Shown: positions 48,362 to 60,199 of the stretch, in pieces
How the letters are laid out: each line of letters opens with the position of its first letter
Position numbering within the stretch: the stretch's first letter is position 1
Assembly: GCF_009296265.1 (NCBI RefSeq)
Contig: NZ_WBJS01000004.1
Coordinates: 310,001-374,000, forward strand
Origin: Thioclava sp. JE_KL1
Lineage (GTDB): Bacteria; Pseudomonadota; Alphaproteobacteria; Rhodobacterales; Rhodobacteraceae
Length of the DNA stretch: 64,000 bases
Direction: 5' to 3'
The notes under the pieces: generated by a model
Database searches by the model: none
Told to the model about the DNA's origin: nothing
The model's input: only the letters and a program-made list of their open reading frames with translations
Program-made: the position numbers and the translations under genes

Positions 48362-48595
48362 TTACTGCGCTTCCGAGATGAATTTCACCGCATCGCCGAC
48401 GGTCTGAATGTTCTCGGCGGCGTCATCGGGGATCTCGATGCCGAACTCTTCTTCGAAGGCCATGACCAGCTCGACCGTGTCGAGGCTGTCCGCACCGAGG
48501 TCGTCGATGAACGAGGCGCTCTCAGTGACCTTGTCCTCTTCCACGCCGAGATGCTCCACGACGATCTTCTTCACGCGATCAGCGATGTCGCTCAT
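48362..48595 (-). CDS. acpP: Acyl carrier protein
   Basis: 77 residues, strongly acidic. The phosphopantetheine serine is in [21 protein letters not shown]. Carries growing chains in fatty-acid synthesis. It has its own terminator, in keeping with high expression. Confidence 0.96.
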   Translation of the reverse strand: MSDIADRVKKIVVEHLGVEEDKVTESASFIDDLGADSLDTVELVMAFEEEFGIEIPDDAAENIQTVGDAVKFISEAQ

Positions 48596-48810
48596 GTCAA
48601 TTCCTCAAAGTTTATAGGGCCTAGCCCGTTCATGCTTGCTCGAATACGAGCGTCTCAACCCGCGCGCCCCGGGTCAACCCGAAGACCGCAATTCAGAGCC
48701 GTGGCTTTTACGCCCGGCCCGTCTGCAGCGCTCTTAGCGATTGCCGTGGCCCATGGCAAGACGTTTCTCTATCCTATCAAAGGCCTTCGTGCCCTAGGGT
48801 CACAAAGACG

Positions 48811-49548
48811 TCAGGCCATCGTCCCACCGCCGTTGACGTGCAGCACCGCACCGGTGACGTAGCCCGCCTCGGGACTTGCGATGTAGCGCACCGCAGCCGC
48901 GATTTCTTCCGGCGTACCCATGCGTCCGGCCGGGATGCCCGACAGGATCGCGTCCTTCTGAGCTTCGGTGAGCTTTTCCGTCATCGGCGTCTCGATGAAG
49001 CCCGGCGCCACGCAGTTCACCGTCACGCCGCGCGTCGCGACTTCCTGCGCGAGCGATTTCGACGCGCCGACAAGACCCGCCTTGGCGGCCGCATAGTTCA
49101 CCTGGCCCGGGTTGCCGGTCTGCCCGACGACGGAGGTGATGTTGATGATCCGGCCCCAGCGCGCTTTCATCATCGGGCGAAGAACCGCACGCATCAGGCG
49201 GAACGCCGCCGTCAGGTTCACGTCGATCACCGATTGCCAATCCTCGTCCGACATCCGCATCGTCAGCTGATCACGCGTGATGCCGGCATTGTTCACGAGG
49301 ATATCCAAGCCGCCCATCGCCTCGATCGCCGCTTTCGGCAGCGCCTCGACCGATTCCGGATCGCTCAGATTCGCCGGGCAAACATACGCGCCCTCGCCCA
49401 GCTCGGCAGCCAGTGCCTCGAGCGGCTCGACCCGCGTGCCCGACAGTGCCACCGACGCGCCGCCCGCATGGAGCGCCCGCGCAATCTCGGCGCCGATCCC
49501 GCCAGAAGCCCCGGTGACAAGCGCGCGTTTGCCTTTCAGATCGAACAT
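48811..49548 (-). CDS. fabG: 3-oxoacyl-ACP reductase
   Basis: 245 residues, short-chain dehydrogenase. NADPH motif TGASGGIGAE; catalytic Ser, Tyr and Lys in NITSVVGQTGNPGQVNYAAAKAGL. Reduces 3-ketoacyl-ACP. Adjacent ATGs at 49551 and 49548; the family starts MFDL and the GAGG spacing suits 49548 better. Confidence 0.95.
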   Translation of the reverse strand: MFDLKGKRALVTGASGGIGAEIARALHAGGASVALSGTRVEPLEALAAELGEGAYVCPANLSDPESVEALPKAAIEAMGGLDILVNNAGITRDQLTMRMSDEDWQSVIDVNLTAAFRLMRAVLRPMMKARWGRIINITSVVGQTGNPGQVNYAAAKAGLVGASKSLAQEVATRGVTVNCVAPGFIETPMTEKLTEAQKDAILSGIPAGRMGTPEEIAAAVRYIASPEAGYVTGAVLHVNGGGTMA

Positions 49549-49671
49549 CATGCTACCTCATATCTAAGTTGGCGCTCTCTTAGCAGCGAAAGCGCCGTTA
49601 GGGAACTCTAAGTGCTACACGCCATAGTTGCGCACGTCGGGGCGACAACCCATCGCGATCACAAACGTATG

Positions 49672-49706
49672 AAAAAGCCGACCAATTCGGTTTCGAACCG
49701 GTCGGC
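49672..49706 (-). terminator. Rho-independent terminator after fabD
   Basis: Minus strand GCCGACC / GGTCGGC with an inner GGTT/AACC stem, followed by TTTTTC. It comes after the 3' element copy 3. Confidence 0.75.
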
Positions 49707-49710
49707 CTGC

Positions 49711-49758
49711 GCTTCCTCTTGGCGGAAATATCCCAGGGGGTCCGGGGGAGGATCCCCC
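49711..49758 (-). repeat. 3'-end element, copy 3
   Basis: Minus strand: hairpin GGGGGA/TCCCCC (49758-49744), GGGATATTT (49734-49726), then CCAAGAGGAAGC (49722-49711). Lies 10 bases after the fabD stop and in its orientation. Confidence 0.65.
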
Positions 49759-49768
49759 GGCGTAGCCC

Positions 49769-50698
49769 TCAGCCCTTCAGCGCAGCGATATCCTCCGGCG
49801 TGCCGACCGCGCGGCAGGTCACCTCTTTCGCGATCCGGCGGATCATGCCCGACAGCGCCTTGCCCGCGCCGATTTCCCAGACCTCGTCGACGCCCTGACC
49901 GGCCATCCACGCCACGCTCTCGCGCCAGCGCACCGAGCCCGTGACCTGCTCGACCAGCAGCTCGCGGATCAGCGCCGGGTCGCTCACCGCCTCGGCGCGC
50001 ACATTGGCGACCAGCGGCACGACCGGCGCCTTGATTTCGACGCCGGCCAGCGCGGCATCCATCGCATCCGCGGCAGGCTGCATCAGCGCGCAGTGGAACG
50101 GGGCAGAGACCGGCAGCATCACGGCCCGTTTCGCGCCCGCTTCCTTGGCGAGCACCGTGGCGCGCTCGACCGCCGCCTTGTCGCCCGAGATCACGACCTG
50201 GCTCGGATCGTTGTCGTTGGCCGCCTGACAGACCTCGCCCTGCGCAGCCTCGGCTGCGACTTTCGACGCGGCCTCGAAATCGAGCCCGAGGATCGCGGCC
50301 ATCGCGCCTACGCCCACCGGCACCGCCGATTGCATCGCATCGCCGCGCACGCGCAGCAGGCGCGCGGTATCGGCCAGGCTCAGCGAACCCGCCGCACAAA
50401 GCGCGGAATATTCGCCCAGCGAGTGACCCGCAACATAGGCCGCATCGGTGACCGCATAGCCTTCGGCCTCCAGCGCGCGCAGGGCTGCGATCGAGGTCGC
50501 CATCAGCGCGGGTTGCGCGTTGGCGGTCAGCGTCAGCTCGTCCTGCTCGCCTTCCCAGATGAGCGTGCTCAGCTTTTGCCCGAGCGCGTCATCGACTTCT
50601 TCGAACACCGCTTTCGACGCGGGATAGGCGTCGGCCAAAGCCTTGCCCATGCCGATGACCTGTGCGCCCTGACCGGGGAATACGAATGCGCGGCTCAT
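49769..50698 (-). CDS. fabD: Malonyl-CoA:ACP transacylase
   Basis: 309 residues. The nucleophile is Ser in AGHSLGEYSAL; FPGQGAQVIGMG opens the protein and the catalytic His lies in APFHCALM. Loads malonate on ACP. First of the fabD-fabG-acpP group. Confidence 0.95.
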   Translation of the reverse strand: MSRAFVFPGQGAQVIGMGKALADAYPASKAVFEEVDDALGQKLSTLIWEGEQDELTLTANAQPALMATSIAALRALEAEGYAVTDAAYVAGHSLGEYSALCAAGSLSLADTARLLRVRGDAMQSAVPVGVGAMAAILGLDFEAASKVAAEAAQGEVCQAANDNDPSQVVISGDKAAVERATVLAKEAGAKRAVMLPVSAPFHCALMQPAADAMDAALAGVEIKAPVVPLVANVRAEAVSDPALIRELLVEQVTGSVRWRESVAWMAGQGVDEVWEIGAGKALSGMIRRIAKEVTCRAVGTPEDIAALKG

Positions 50699-50762
50699 GC
50701 CTGATCCTCCTGATTGATCTTTGGTTTCCCTTAGCGAGAAGGGCGCGGCGGGGCAAGTTTCG

Positions 50763-51317
50763 CTAAGCCTTGCCGATGATCCGCGCCGGGTTGCCCGCCA
50801 CCGTCGCGCCCGCAGGCACGTCGCGCGTCACGACAGCCCCCGCACCGATCAACGCGCCATCGCCAATCGTAATCCCCGGCAGGATGATCGCGCCGCCGCC
50901 GATCCAGACATCCTCGCCGATCCGCACGGGCCGCCCGAATTCTAGCCCGGTTCGGCGCGTCTCCGGATCGCGGGGATGATCTGCGGTCAGGATCTGCACC
51001 TTCGGCCCGATCTGTGTGCGATCGCCGATCGTGACCGCAACCACATCGAGAATGACACAGCCGAAATTCAAAAAGACCCCGGCCCCGAGCCGGATATTGC
51101 TGCCGTAATCGCAATGAAATGGCGGGCGGATGCGCGTTCCCTGCCCGACGTCGGCAAATAACTCCGACAGGAGCGCGTGGCAGTCCTCGGCGCTATGCGC
51201 CACGGTGGCGTTGAACCGGTCCATCCATGCGCTTGCACGTGCCACATCGGCTTCGATCTCCGGGCCCTCGGCGCGATACAACTCGCCCGCCAGCATCTTG
51301 TCCTTCTCAGAGCGCAT
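50763..51317 (-). CDS. Sugar O-acetyltransferase (maltose/nodulation-type, LbH fold)
   Basis: 184 residues: N-terminal [29 protein letters not shown] is the Maa/NodL helix, then hexapeptide repeats ([69 protein letters not shown]) with the catalytic His in LTADHP. Transfers acetyl from acetyl-CoA to a sugar or oligosaccharide. Stop lies 64 bases before the fabD start on the same strand. Confidence 0.9.
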   Translation of the reverse strand: MRSEKDKMLAGELYRAEGPEIEADVARASAWMDRFNATVAHSAEDCHALLSELFADVGQGTRIRPPFHCDYGSNIRLGAGVFLNFGCVILDVVAVTIGDRTQIGPKVQILTADHPRDPETRRTGLEFGRPVRIGEDVWIGGGAIILPGITIGDGALIGAGAVVTRDVPAGATVAGNPARIIGKA

Positions 51318-51364
51318 GATCCCTCCCCGCCATATCGCCGGATGATCCTGCCCCAGCCGCGCGC

Positions 51365-51394
51365 AAAGAAAAAGGGGCGCTGGATGTGCCCCTT
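51365..51394 (-). terminator. Rho-independent terminator after the glyoxalase-related gene
   Basis: Minus strand AAGGGGC / GCCCCTT with a 9-base loop and TTTCTTT after the stem, 4 bases beyond the stop at 51399. Confidence 0.8.
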
Positions 51395-51398
51395 CTCC

Positions 51399-51830
51399 TC
51401 AGTCCAGTTCGAGATGCGCGACCCCGTCAGAGCGCCGCCCGATCGAGCGCCCATCGGCGCCGATGGTCGCGCGCACGCGCCGCCGCATCGAGGAAAAGGC
51501 CGGGCTTTCAACGACATCAACTGGCTCGTCCAGCGCGATCTCGATGTCGTAATGGGTCGCGCCCTTGCGGCGCAGCGCATGGACGCGCCCGCTCACCGGA
51601 TGCCCCAGATAGCGCCCGCGCACCGTATCGCCGAGGGCATAGCCCGGCGCCTGCGCCGCGGGTTCGGCGCGTTTGAGCGCCGCCACCATCGTGTTCCAAT
51701 CGGCATGACCCGCCGCCAGCGCGGTCAGCTCATAGGCTTTCGACAGCGCAACGGGATTGCCCGCGCGCGCCATCGCATCAGCCAGACGGCGCGCCTGCGC
51801 CTTCACGTCTTTCACTGTGTTTACAGTCAT
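51399..51830 (-). CDS. Glyoxalase-superfamily-related protein
   Basis: 143 residues. The N-terminal half (VKDVKAQARRLADAMARAGNPVALSKAYELTALAAGHADWNTMVAALKR) is the helical module often annotated as glyoxalase-related in Rhodobacterales; the C-terminal half (YALGDTVRGRYLGHPVSGRVHAL, THYDIEIALDEPVDV) is a small beta barrel. ATG 51830 with GGAG 8 bases upstream. Function unknown. Confidence 0.75.
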   Translation of the reverse strand: MTVNTVKDVKAQARRLADAMARAGNPVALSKAYELTALAAGHADWNTMVAALKRAEPAAQAPGYALGDTVRGRYLGHPVSGRVHALRRKGATHYDIEIALDEPVDVVESPAFSSMRRRVRATIGADGRSIGRRSDGVAHLELD

Positions 51831-52084
51831 CTTCTCGTCTCCACGGGGATGATCCACCGCTTCGGGGCCCGCATTGCCGAAGAGCCCCCGAAAGAATGGA
51901 GAGCGATCGTAAACCGGATTTCACCATGGGTCACACCCCGCGGGCGGCTGGCATCCGGCAGCCAAGGCCCGACAGATGGGCGGCGCAGGCGCGTCTGTCA
52001 AGTGGCGGGGCCCGGACGCCTCTTTGCCTGTAGCGCGGCCGCCCCTGCGCTTGACAGTCCCCGCCAATTCCCGATCTGTCAGGC

Positions 52085-52594
52085 ATGACCCTTCGCAGAG
52101 CCACGATTTCCGACGCCTCGAGCCTCGCCGCCATCTCGATCGAAGTTTGGATCGGCACCTATCTCAAGCGCGGCGTGACCGCTTTCTTCGCCGATTACGC
52201 CCTCTCCGCCTTCACCCCGGCGAAATTCGAGACCCTGATCCGCGATCCCGGTGAATTCATTCTGGTCTCGGAAAATATCGAAGGGATCGACGGATTCATC
52301 CGCGTCTCTTCCGCCAGCACACCCCCGGTGGAGGGCTGCTCCGACATGGAAATCGCAACCTTCTACGTGCAGCCGCGCCACCACGGGACAGGAATCGGCA
52401 AGCGACTGCTGCAAGCCGCCCTACAGCACTGCCGCGACTGTGCGGCCCCGTCCGTCTGGCTCACCACGAATGCCGAGAACACGCCAGCCATCGCCTTCTA
52501 CCTCTCGCAGGGGTTCGAGCAGATCGGCGAAACCCATTTCCGCATCGGCGACGAGGGTTACCTCAACAACGTCTATTCGCTGCGGCTACCCTGA
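52085..52594 (+). CDS. GNAT family N-acetyltransferase
   Basis: 169 residues. The acetyl-CoA loop is QPRHHGTGIGKRLLQAAL (Q/RxxGxG), and TTNAENTPAIAFYLSQGFEQIGE is the C-terminal GNAT motif. Substrate unknown. No Shine-Dalgarno is visible before ATG 52085; the message may be nearly leaderless. Convergent with glnA. Confidence 0.87.
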   Translation: MTLRRATISDASSLAAISIEVWIGTYLKRGVTAFFADYALSAFTPAKFETLIRDPGEFILVSENIEGIDGFIRVSSASTPPVEGCSDMEIATFYVQPRHHGTGIGKRLLQAALQHCRDCAAPSVWLTTNAENTPAIAFYLSQGFEQIGETHFRIGDEGYLNNVYSLRLP

Positions 52595-52608
52595 CCGGCC
52601 CAAAGCGA

Positions 52609-52634
52609 AAGGGGCGCCCGACCGGACGCCCCTT
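52609..52634. terminator. Bidirectional terminator between the GNAT gene and glnA
   Basis: AAGGGGCG (52609-52616) and CGCCCCTT (52627-52634) form the stem. It lies 22 bases beyond the glnA stop; the T tract is short on both sides. Confidence 0.6.
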
Positions 52635-52656
52635 CCTATCACTGTCCCTCTCCCGT

Positions 52657-54063
52657 TTAGCAGGAGTAGTAGTACTTGTATTCCACCGGGTGGGGGGTGT
52701 GCTCGAACGCGTACACTTCTTCCCATTTCAGTGCGATGTAGCCCTCGATCTGGTCCTTGGTGAACACGTCACCGGCCAGAAGGAAGTCGTGATCGGCTTC
52801 GAGCGATTCCAGCGCTTCACGCAGCGAGGCGCAAACGGTCGGGATCGCGGCCAGTTCTTCCGGCGGCAGATCGTAGAGGTCCTTGTCCGAGGACGGGCCC
52901 GGGTCGATCTTGTTCTTGATGCCGTCGAGGCCAGCCATCAGCAGAGCCGAGAAGCACAGGTAGGGGTTCGCCGACGGATCGGGGAAACGGGCTTCGACGC
53001 GCTTTGCCTTGGGGGATTCAGCCCACGGAATACGGACACAGCCCGAACGGTTACGTGCCGAATACGCGCGCAGAACCGGAGCTTCAAAGCCCGGGATCAG
53101 ACGCTTGTAGGAGTTGGTCGACGGGTTGGTGAAGGCGTTGAGCGTCTTCGCGTGCTTCAGGATACCGCCGATGAAATACAGCGCTTCCTGCGACAGGTCG
53201 GCGTATTTGTCGCCTGCAAACAGCGGCTTGCCGTCCTTCCAGATCGACATGTTCACGTGCATGCCGGTGCCGTTGTCGCCCGCGATCGGCTTCGGCATGA
53301 AGGTCGCCGATTTGCCATAGGCGTGCGCCACGTTGTGGATCACGTATTTGTACTTCTGGATGTCGTCGGCCTGCTTGGTCAGCGTCCCGAAGATCAGACC
53401 CAGCTCGTGCTGGCACGAAGCCACTTCGTGGTGGTGCTTGTCGACCTTCATGCCCATGCGCTTCATGGTCGAGAGCATTTCCGAACGCAGGTCCTGCGCG
53501 TCATCCACCGGGTTGACCGGGAAGTAGCCGCCCTTGACGCCCGGACGATGGCCCATGTTGCCCATCTCGTAATCGGTGTCGGTGTTCCAGGCTGCGTCGA
53601 GCGCGTCGACCTCGTAGGAGACCTTGTTCATCGAGACCGAGAACTTCACGTCGTCGAAGAGGAAGAATTCCGCTTCCGGACCGAAGAAGGCCGAGTCACC
53701 GATGCCCGAGGCGACGAGATAGGCTTCGGCCTTCTCGGCGGTGCCGCGCGGGTCGCGGGCATAGGGTTCGCCGGTGTCGGGCTCGACCACGGTGCAGTGC
53801 ACGCACATGGTTTTCTCGGCGTAGAAGGGGTCGATATAGACCGAGGACGCGTCCGGGATCAGTTTCATGTCGGACTGATCGATCGACTTCCAGCCCGCGA
53901 TCGAGGAGCCGTCGAACATGAAGCCTTCTTCGAAGAAATCTTCGTCGACCTCGGTATGCATCAGCGTCACGTGCTGCAGCTTGCCGCGCGGATCGGTGAA
54001 GCGAACGTCGACGTATTCGACGTCTTCGTCCTTCATCAGTTTGAGAGCGTCCTTGATGCTCAT
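52657..54063 (-). CDS. glnA: Glutamine synthetase type I
   Basis: 468 residues, full length. [33 protein letters not shown] and the [26 protein letters not shown] block mark the active site. The adenylylation Tyr is in LYDLPPEEL near the C terminus, so it is probably under GlnE control. Forms glutamine from glutamate, ammonia and ATP. It follows glnB by 71 bases, the usual glnBA operon. Confidence 0.96.
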   Translation of the reverse strand: MSIKDALKLMKDEDVEYVDVRFTDPRGKLQHVTLMHTEVDEDFFEEGFMFDGSSIAGWKSIDQSDMKLIPDASSVYIDPFYAEKTMCVHCTVVEPDTGEPYARDPRGTAEKAEAYLVASGIGDSAFFGPEAEFFLFDDVKFSVSMNKVSYEVDALDAAWNTDTDYEMGNMGHRPGVKGGYFPVNPVDDAQDLRSEMLSTMKRMGMKVDKHHHEVASCQHELGLIFGTLTKQADDIQKYKYVIHNVAHAYGKSATFMPKPIAGDNGTGMHVNMSIWKDGKPLFAGDKYADLSQEALYFIGGILKHAKTLNAFTNPSTNSYKRLIPGFEAPVLRAYSARNRSGCVRIPWAESPKAKRVEARFPDPSANPYLCFSALLMAGLDGIKNKIDPGPSSDKDLYDLPPEELAAIPTVCASLREALESLEADHDFLLAGDVFTKDQIEGYIALKWEEVYAFEHTPHPVEYKYYYSC

Positions 54064-54134
54064 GTCACATTACCCTTTCGTTGAGCTTGGGTTATCCCCG
54101 GACCCGCAACGAGGCCCGGCGGGAATGGCGGAAG

Positions 54135-56225
<2,091 letters not shown>

Positions 56226-56354
56226 CGCCACCCGCGCGCCCGGCTGCCCGCGCAGCTTTTTCAACCCGGCTCGCGCAAAATTGACATCAATCAATGATGC
56301 CCCTCACCGCGTCGTGAAAATGAACGCGGGGATACGCAACTTTGGGGTATTGGC

Positions 56355-58085
56355 GTGGGACTTTCTTCTTCGGGCGCGCGGTCGGAAATGCGGCGCGCTT
56401 TTTCCGGGAGCCGGGGGCTGATCGGCTCGGCTGTTCTGTTCAGCTTTTTCACCAATCTTCTGCTTTTGACCGGGCCGCTTTTCATGCTGCAGGTCTATGA
56501 CCGCGTGATCGGTTCGCGCTCGGAAGAGACGCTGGTCGCGCTGTTCGGCCTCGTGGTGTTCCTCTACCTGTTCTACACCATTCTGGAATTCGTCCGCGCC
56601 CGCGTGATGGCGCGGGTCGGCGCACGGCTTCACGCCAATCTCTCCGACCGGGTCTTCCGCGCCTCGCTGGAGCGCGCAGCGCTTGGGCGCACCGACAAGG
56701 GCGCAAGCGCGTTGCAGGACCTCGATGCGGTGAAAACCGTCTTCGCCTCGCCGGTGCTGCTGTCGCTCTTGGACATTCCGTGGACGCCGGTCTTCGCCGC
56801 CGCGATTTTCATCTTCCACCCGCTTTTGGGCTGGCTGGCGCTGGCGGGCGGTGCGCTTTTGGTCGTAACCTCGCTGCTCAACCACTGGATCACCCAGACC
56901 CGCCTGACCGAAGCGCAGGGCACCTCTTTCGCGGGCAACCAGATCGCGCGTCAGGTCGAGGACGGGGCCGATTACCTCTGGGCGCAGGGCATGGGAGAGA
57001 CCATGCGCGCGCGCTGGCAGGACACCCAGACCGAAGGCCAGCGCAAGATGCTGCGCGCGGCCGACTGGACCGGCGCGTTCGGCGCGTTCTCCAAGGGCTT
57101 CCGGATGTTGCTGCAATCGGCGGTGCTGGCCGTGGGCGCTTGGCTGGTGCTCAATCACGAAATGACGGCGGGCGCGATCATCGCGGGCTCGGTCCTGCTG
57201 GGCCGTGCGCTGGCCCCGGTCGAGCAGGTGCTGGGCCAATGGACGCTGCTGCACCGCGCACGCAACGGCTGGGCTTCGCTGCGGGCGTTTCTGGGCTCCG
57301 TGCCCGAACCGCGCCAGCCGACCGAGCTGCCCGCCCCGACCGGCAATCTCTCGGTGCGCGGCGTCTCGGTCTCGCGCAAGCGCGGCGAGCGTCCGATCCT
57401 GTTCAATGTCAGCTTCGATGTCGCGCCGGGCGAAGCCATCGGCGTGATCGGCAAAAGCGGCTCGGGCAAGACGACACTGGCGCGGGCGCTGGTGGGTCTC
57501 GTCTCCCCCACCGCGGGCGAGGTGCGCCTCGCCGCCGCCAAACTCGACCAATACAGCCCCGAACGGCTCGGCCAGTTCATCGGCTACCTGCCGCAGGTGG
57601 TGAAGACCTTCGACGGCACCATCGCCGAGAACATCGCGCAGATGGCGCAATCGCCGGATGCCGAGCGGGTCGTGGCCGCCGCAAAGAAAGCGCATATCCA
57701 CGAGATCATCCTGCAACTGCCCAAGGGCTATGACACCCAGATCAGCGCGCGCGACGCGCAGCTCTCGGGCGGGCAGCGTCAGCGGCTGGGTCTGGCCCGT
57801 GCGCTCTACAACGATCCGGTGCTTCTGGTGCTCGACGAGCCGAACTCGGCGCTCGACTCCGAGGGCTCCGAGGCGCTGAACGCCGTGGTGAAGGCGATGA
57901 CCGAGGAAGGCAAATCGGTCGTGCTGATGACCCACCGCACCAATGCGATCAAAGCCTGCTCGCGCCTCGTGATCCTCGAGAGTGGTCAGATCACCGCGCA
58001 GGGGCCGCGCGACGAGGTCATCCAGTCGATGATCAAGAACGCGCAGGACGTGCAACGCATTCTGACGATGAGGGCCGAGAAATGA
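56355..58085 (+). CDS. Type I secretion system permease/ATPase (PrtD/HlyB family without peptidase domain)
   Basis: 576 residues. Membrane domain (about 20-310) with six hydrophobic segments, then the ATPase: Walker A GKSGSGKT (366-373), signature LSGGQRQRLGLARAL, Walker B VLLVLDEPNSALD and the MTHR switch His. No N-terminal C39 peptidase domain, so it exports proteins by a C-terminal signal, such as RTX proteins. GTG 56355 start has a poor ribosome site; ATG 56388 is an alternative. Overlaps the HlyD gene by 4 bases. Confidence 0.93.
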   Translation: MGLSSSGARSEMRRAFSGSRGLIGSAVLFSFFTNLLLLTGPLFMLQVYDRVIGSRSEETLVALFGLVVFLYLFYTILEFVRARVMARVGARLHANLSDRVFRASLERAALGRTDKGASALQDLDAVKTVFASPVLLSLLDIPWTPVFAAAIFIFHPLLGWLALAGGALLVVTSLLNHWITQTRLTEAQGTSFAGNQIARQVEDGADYLWAQGMGETMRARWQDTQTEGQRKMLRAADWTGAFGAFSKGFRMLLQSAVLAVGAWLVLNHEMTAGAIIAGSVLLGRALAPVEQVLGQWTLLHRARNGWASLRAFLGSVPEPRQPTELPAPTGNLSVRGVSVSRKRGERPILFNVSFDVAPGEAIGVIGKSGSGKTTLARALVGLVSPTAGEVRLAAAKLDQYSPERLGQFIGYLPQVVKTFDGTIAENIAQMAQSPDAERVVAAAKKAHIHEIILQLPKGYDTQISARDAQLSGGQRQRLGLARALYNDPVLLVLDEPNSALDSEGSEALNAVVKAMTEEGKSVVLMTHRTNAIKACSRLVILESGQITAQGPRDEVIQSMIKNAQDVQRILTMRAEK

Positions 58086-59386
58086 GCAAATCTCCCGATT
58101 TCGCAAATAGCCGACTTCTGCTCGCCGCAGGCTTCGGCGCGATCACCCTCCTCGTCGGCGGCATGGGCGCCTGGAGCGTCGGCGCGAAGATCAACGGCGC
58201 GGTCGTGTCCCGCGGCGTGGTCAAGGTCGAGAGCGAACGGCAGGTGATCCAGCACCCCGATGGCGGCGTCGTGGGCGAAATCCTCGCTCATAACGGCGAT
58301 CAGGTGCATGCGGGCGACGTACTGCTGCGCCTCGACGGGACCTTCCTGCGCTCCGAGCTTGCGATCGTGCAGGCGCAGCTTCTGGAGATCGCGGTGCGCA
58401 AAGCGCGGCTGGCCGCCGAGCGCGACGATCTGGCAAAGGTCGACTTCGCGGTCCTGCCCGACTTCCCGATGCTCGATCCCGAGCAGGTCTCCCAGCAACG
58501 CGAAGGCCAGAGCAACCTCTTTGCCGCGCGTCAGGCGACGATGGCCAAGAAAATCAACCAGCTGCGCGAGCAACAGCAGCAGATCGAAAAGCAGATCGAA
58601 GGCGTCGAGGCGCAGCGCGTCTCGCTGATGGAACAGCTCGACCTCGTGTCGCAGGAGCTGGAGGACAAGCAGAGCCTCTATGAGCGCAAGCTGATGGAAG
58701 CCTCGCGCGTGCTCGCCACCCAGCGCGAACATGCCAAGCTGACCGGCGAGATCGGGCGGCTGAACTCGGTCATCGCGGAGGCCCGCGTGCGGATCTCGGC
58801 GCTCGAGATCGAAGTCGTGGGCCTGTCCGAGGATCGCCGCGAGGCCGCGATCACCCAGCTGCGCGACCTGCAATATAACGAGATTTCGTTGGTCGAACGC
58901 GAAAACACCCTGCGCGAGAAGCTCGCACGGCTCGACGTGCGCGCGCCGGTCGATGGCGTGGTGTTCGGCTCGCAGGTCTTCGCGCTGCAATCGGTCATCC
59001 AGCCCGCCCAGCCGATGATGTTCCTCGTGCCGAGCGATCAGCCGCTTTATGTCTCGGTCCGCGTCGATCCGACGAGCATCGATCAGGTCTATTCCGGTCA
59101 GCAGGTCTCGCTGCAATTCTCGACCTTCAACCGTCGCACCACGCCCGCGATCCCGGCCGAAGTGCTGCGGGTCTCGCCCGACGTGCAGACTGACGAGGCG
59201 AACCGCGAGACCTATTACGAGGCGACGGTGGAGCCCTACCCGGAGGCTCTGGCCGCCCTGCCCGAGGTCAAGCTGATGCCCGGCATGCCGGTGGAAGCTT
59301 TCCTCAAGACCGATGCGCGCACGCCGCTGTCCTACCTGACCCAGCCGCTGACGATCTATTTCAACCGCGCCTTCCGGGGGGAATGA
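58082..59386 (+). CDS. HlyD family type I secretion periplasmic adaptor
   Basis: 434 residues: one N-terminal membrane helix (FGAITLLVGGMGAWSVGAKING), a lipoyl-like half (GGVVGEILAHNGDQVHAGDVLLRLDGT), a long coiled coil (about 150-270, RQATMAKKINQLREQQQQIEKQIEGVEAQ), the second lipoyl half (LDVRAPVDGVVFGSQ) and a beta barrel. Bridges the ABC protein to an outer-membrane TolC, which is not in this window. Confidence 0.94.
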   Translation: MSKSPDFANSRLLLAAGFGAITLLVGGMGAWSVGAKINGAVVSRGVVKVESERQVIQHPDGGVVGEILAHNGDQVHAGDVLLRLDGTFLRSELAIVQAQLLEIAVRKARLAAERDDLAKVDFAVLPDFPMLDPEQVSQQREGQSNLFAARQATMAKKINQLREQQQQIEKQIEGVEAQRVSLMEQLDLVSQELEDKQSLYERKLMEASRVLATQREHAKLTGEIGRLNSVIAEARVRISALEIEVVGLSEDRREAAITQLRDLQYNEISLVERENTLREKLARLDVRAPVDGVVFGSQVFALQSVIQPAQPMMFLVPSDQPLYVSVRVDPTSIDQVYSGQQVSLQFSTFNRRTTPAIPAEVLRVSPDVQTDEANRETYYEATVEPYPEALAALPEVKLMPGMPVEAFLKTDARTPLSYLTQPLTIYFNRAFRGE

Positions 59387-59432
59387 GGGGGCATCTAGCC
59401 TCCCCTAGGCAGCGTTACTAACGATCAAGATG

Positions 59433-59466
59433 AACGGCCCGGCGGATACCTCGCCGGGCCGTTTTC
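59433..59466 (+). terminator. Rho-independent terminator after the type I secretion operon
   Basis: AACGGCCCGGCG and CGCCGGGCCGTT make a perfect 12-base stem, followed by TTCG. It is 46 bases after the stop. Confidence 0.87.
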
Positions 59467-59500
59467 GTGATCGATGGCAGAGCGTTGCGCCACGAGGGAG

Positions 59501-59540
59501 GAAAGAGAAAGGCCCGACGGATCGCTCCGCCGGGCCTTTC
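59501..59540 (-). terminator. Rho-independent terminator after the barrel lipoprotein gene
   Basis: Minus strand GAAAGGCCCG / CGGGCCTTTC with a partly paired inner loop, then TCTTTCC. It lies 27 bases past the stop at 59568. Confidence 0.82.
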
Positions 59541-59567
59541 CGGTACCACTGATGAAAGTGGGGGTGG

Positions 59568-60173
59568 TCAGGGCGTTTGCGTGGTGATGAACGCTCCGGT
59601 GAACGCATCGTTCGTCACCCCGTCATCAAGCGTGCCGTCTGCATAGCCAGCAATATTGTCGGGCAGCGTTGCTCCGCTCCCGCCGACGAATTCGCCGTCG
59701 AGCAAAATCGAGGTGGTGTAATCGGTGCCACCGTTGGAGAGCGTCCCATCGAGGCTGCCTCCGAAGGTATCGGCCGTCCCGACAACGCCGCTATCGGTGA
59801 TCGTCCCGCCGGAAAGCGTAAGCGAGCCGGTATAGGCGTCCTTCGTCGAGTGCTGGAAATTCGTCGCCGAGCCGGTGACCGTCCCGCCCGAGAAATTCGC
59901 GTCGAGCGATAGCTCGCCGATTAACGTCCCGCCGCTGTCAAGGTCGCCCTTGACGTAACCGGTGTAGCTGGCCGTACCCGAATTCGGCACATCGTCGCGT
60001 CCGCCAGTCACATCCCCGGTACTCAGATCCACGACCCCAGCCGCCGCCGTATCGGCGCGCGCCACGAGTTCCGCATAGGTGGGGGCGGTGTTGACCGTGG
60101 TTCCGCTGCCGCCGCAGGCCGAGAGAGTGGCGGCCGCAGCCGCCAGTGCGATGAAAGTTACTTTGTAGTTCAT
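59568..60173 (-). CDS. Surface lipoprotein with TbpB/fHbp-like beta-barrel domain (candidate Slam cargo)
   Basis: 201 residues. Lipoprotein signal MNYKVTFIALAAAAATLSAC with the lipobox Cys at residue 20 (LSAC). The rest is strands and Gly/Thr/Ser turns: SGTASYTGYVKGDL, LSLDANFSGGTVTGSATNF, and at the end DAFTGAFITTQ. This is the eight-stranded barrel pattern of transferrin-binding-protein-like lipoproteins. AAGGA is 9 bases before ATG 60173. It begins 26 bases after the RTX gene, so the two form an operon; a Slam-type gene lies just upstream. Confidence 0.8.
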   Translation of the reverse strand: MNYKVTFIALAAAAATLSACGGSGTTVNTAPTYAELVARADTAAAGVVDLSTGDVTGGRDDVPNSGTASYTGYVKGDLDSGGTLIGELSLDANFSGGTVTGSATNFQHSTKDAYTGSLTLSGGTITDSGVVGTADTFGGSLDGTLSNGGTDYTTSILLDGEFVGGSGATLPDNIAGYADGTLDDGVTNDAFTGAFITTQTP

Positions 60174-60199
60174 TCGTATTGTCCTTCTAGAAACCCGGA

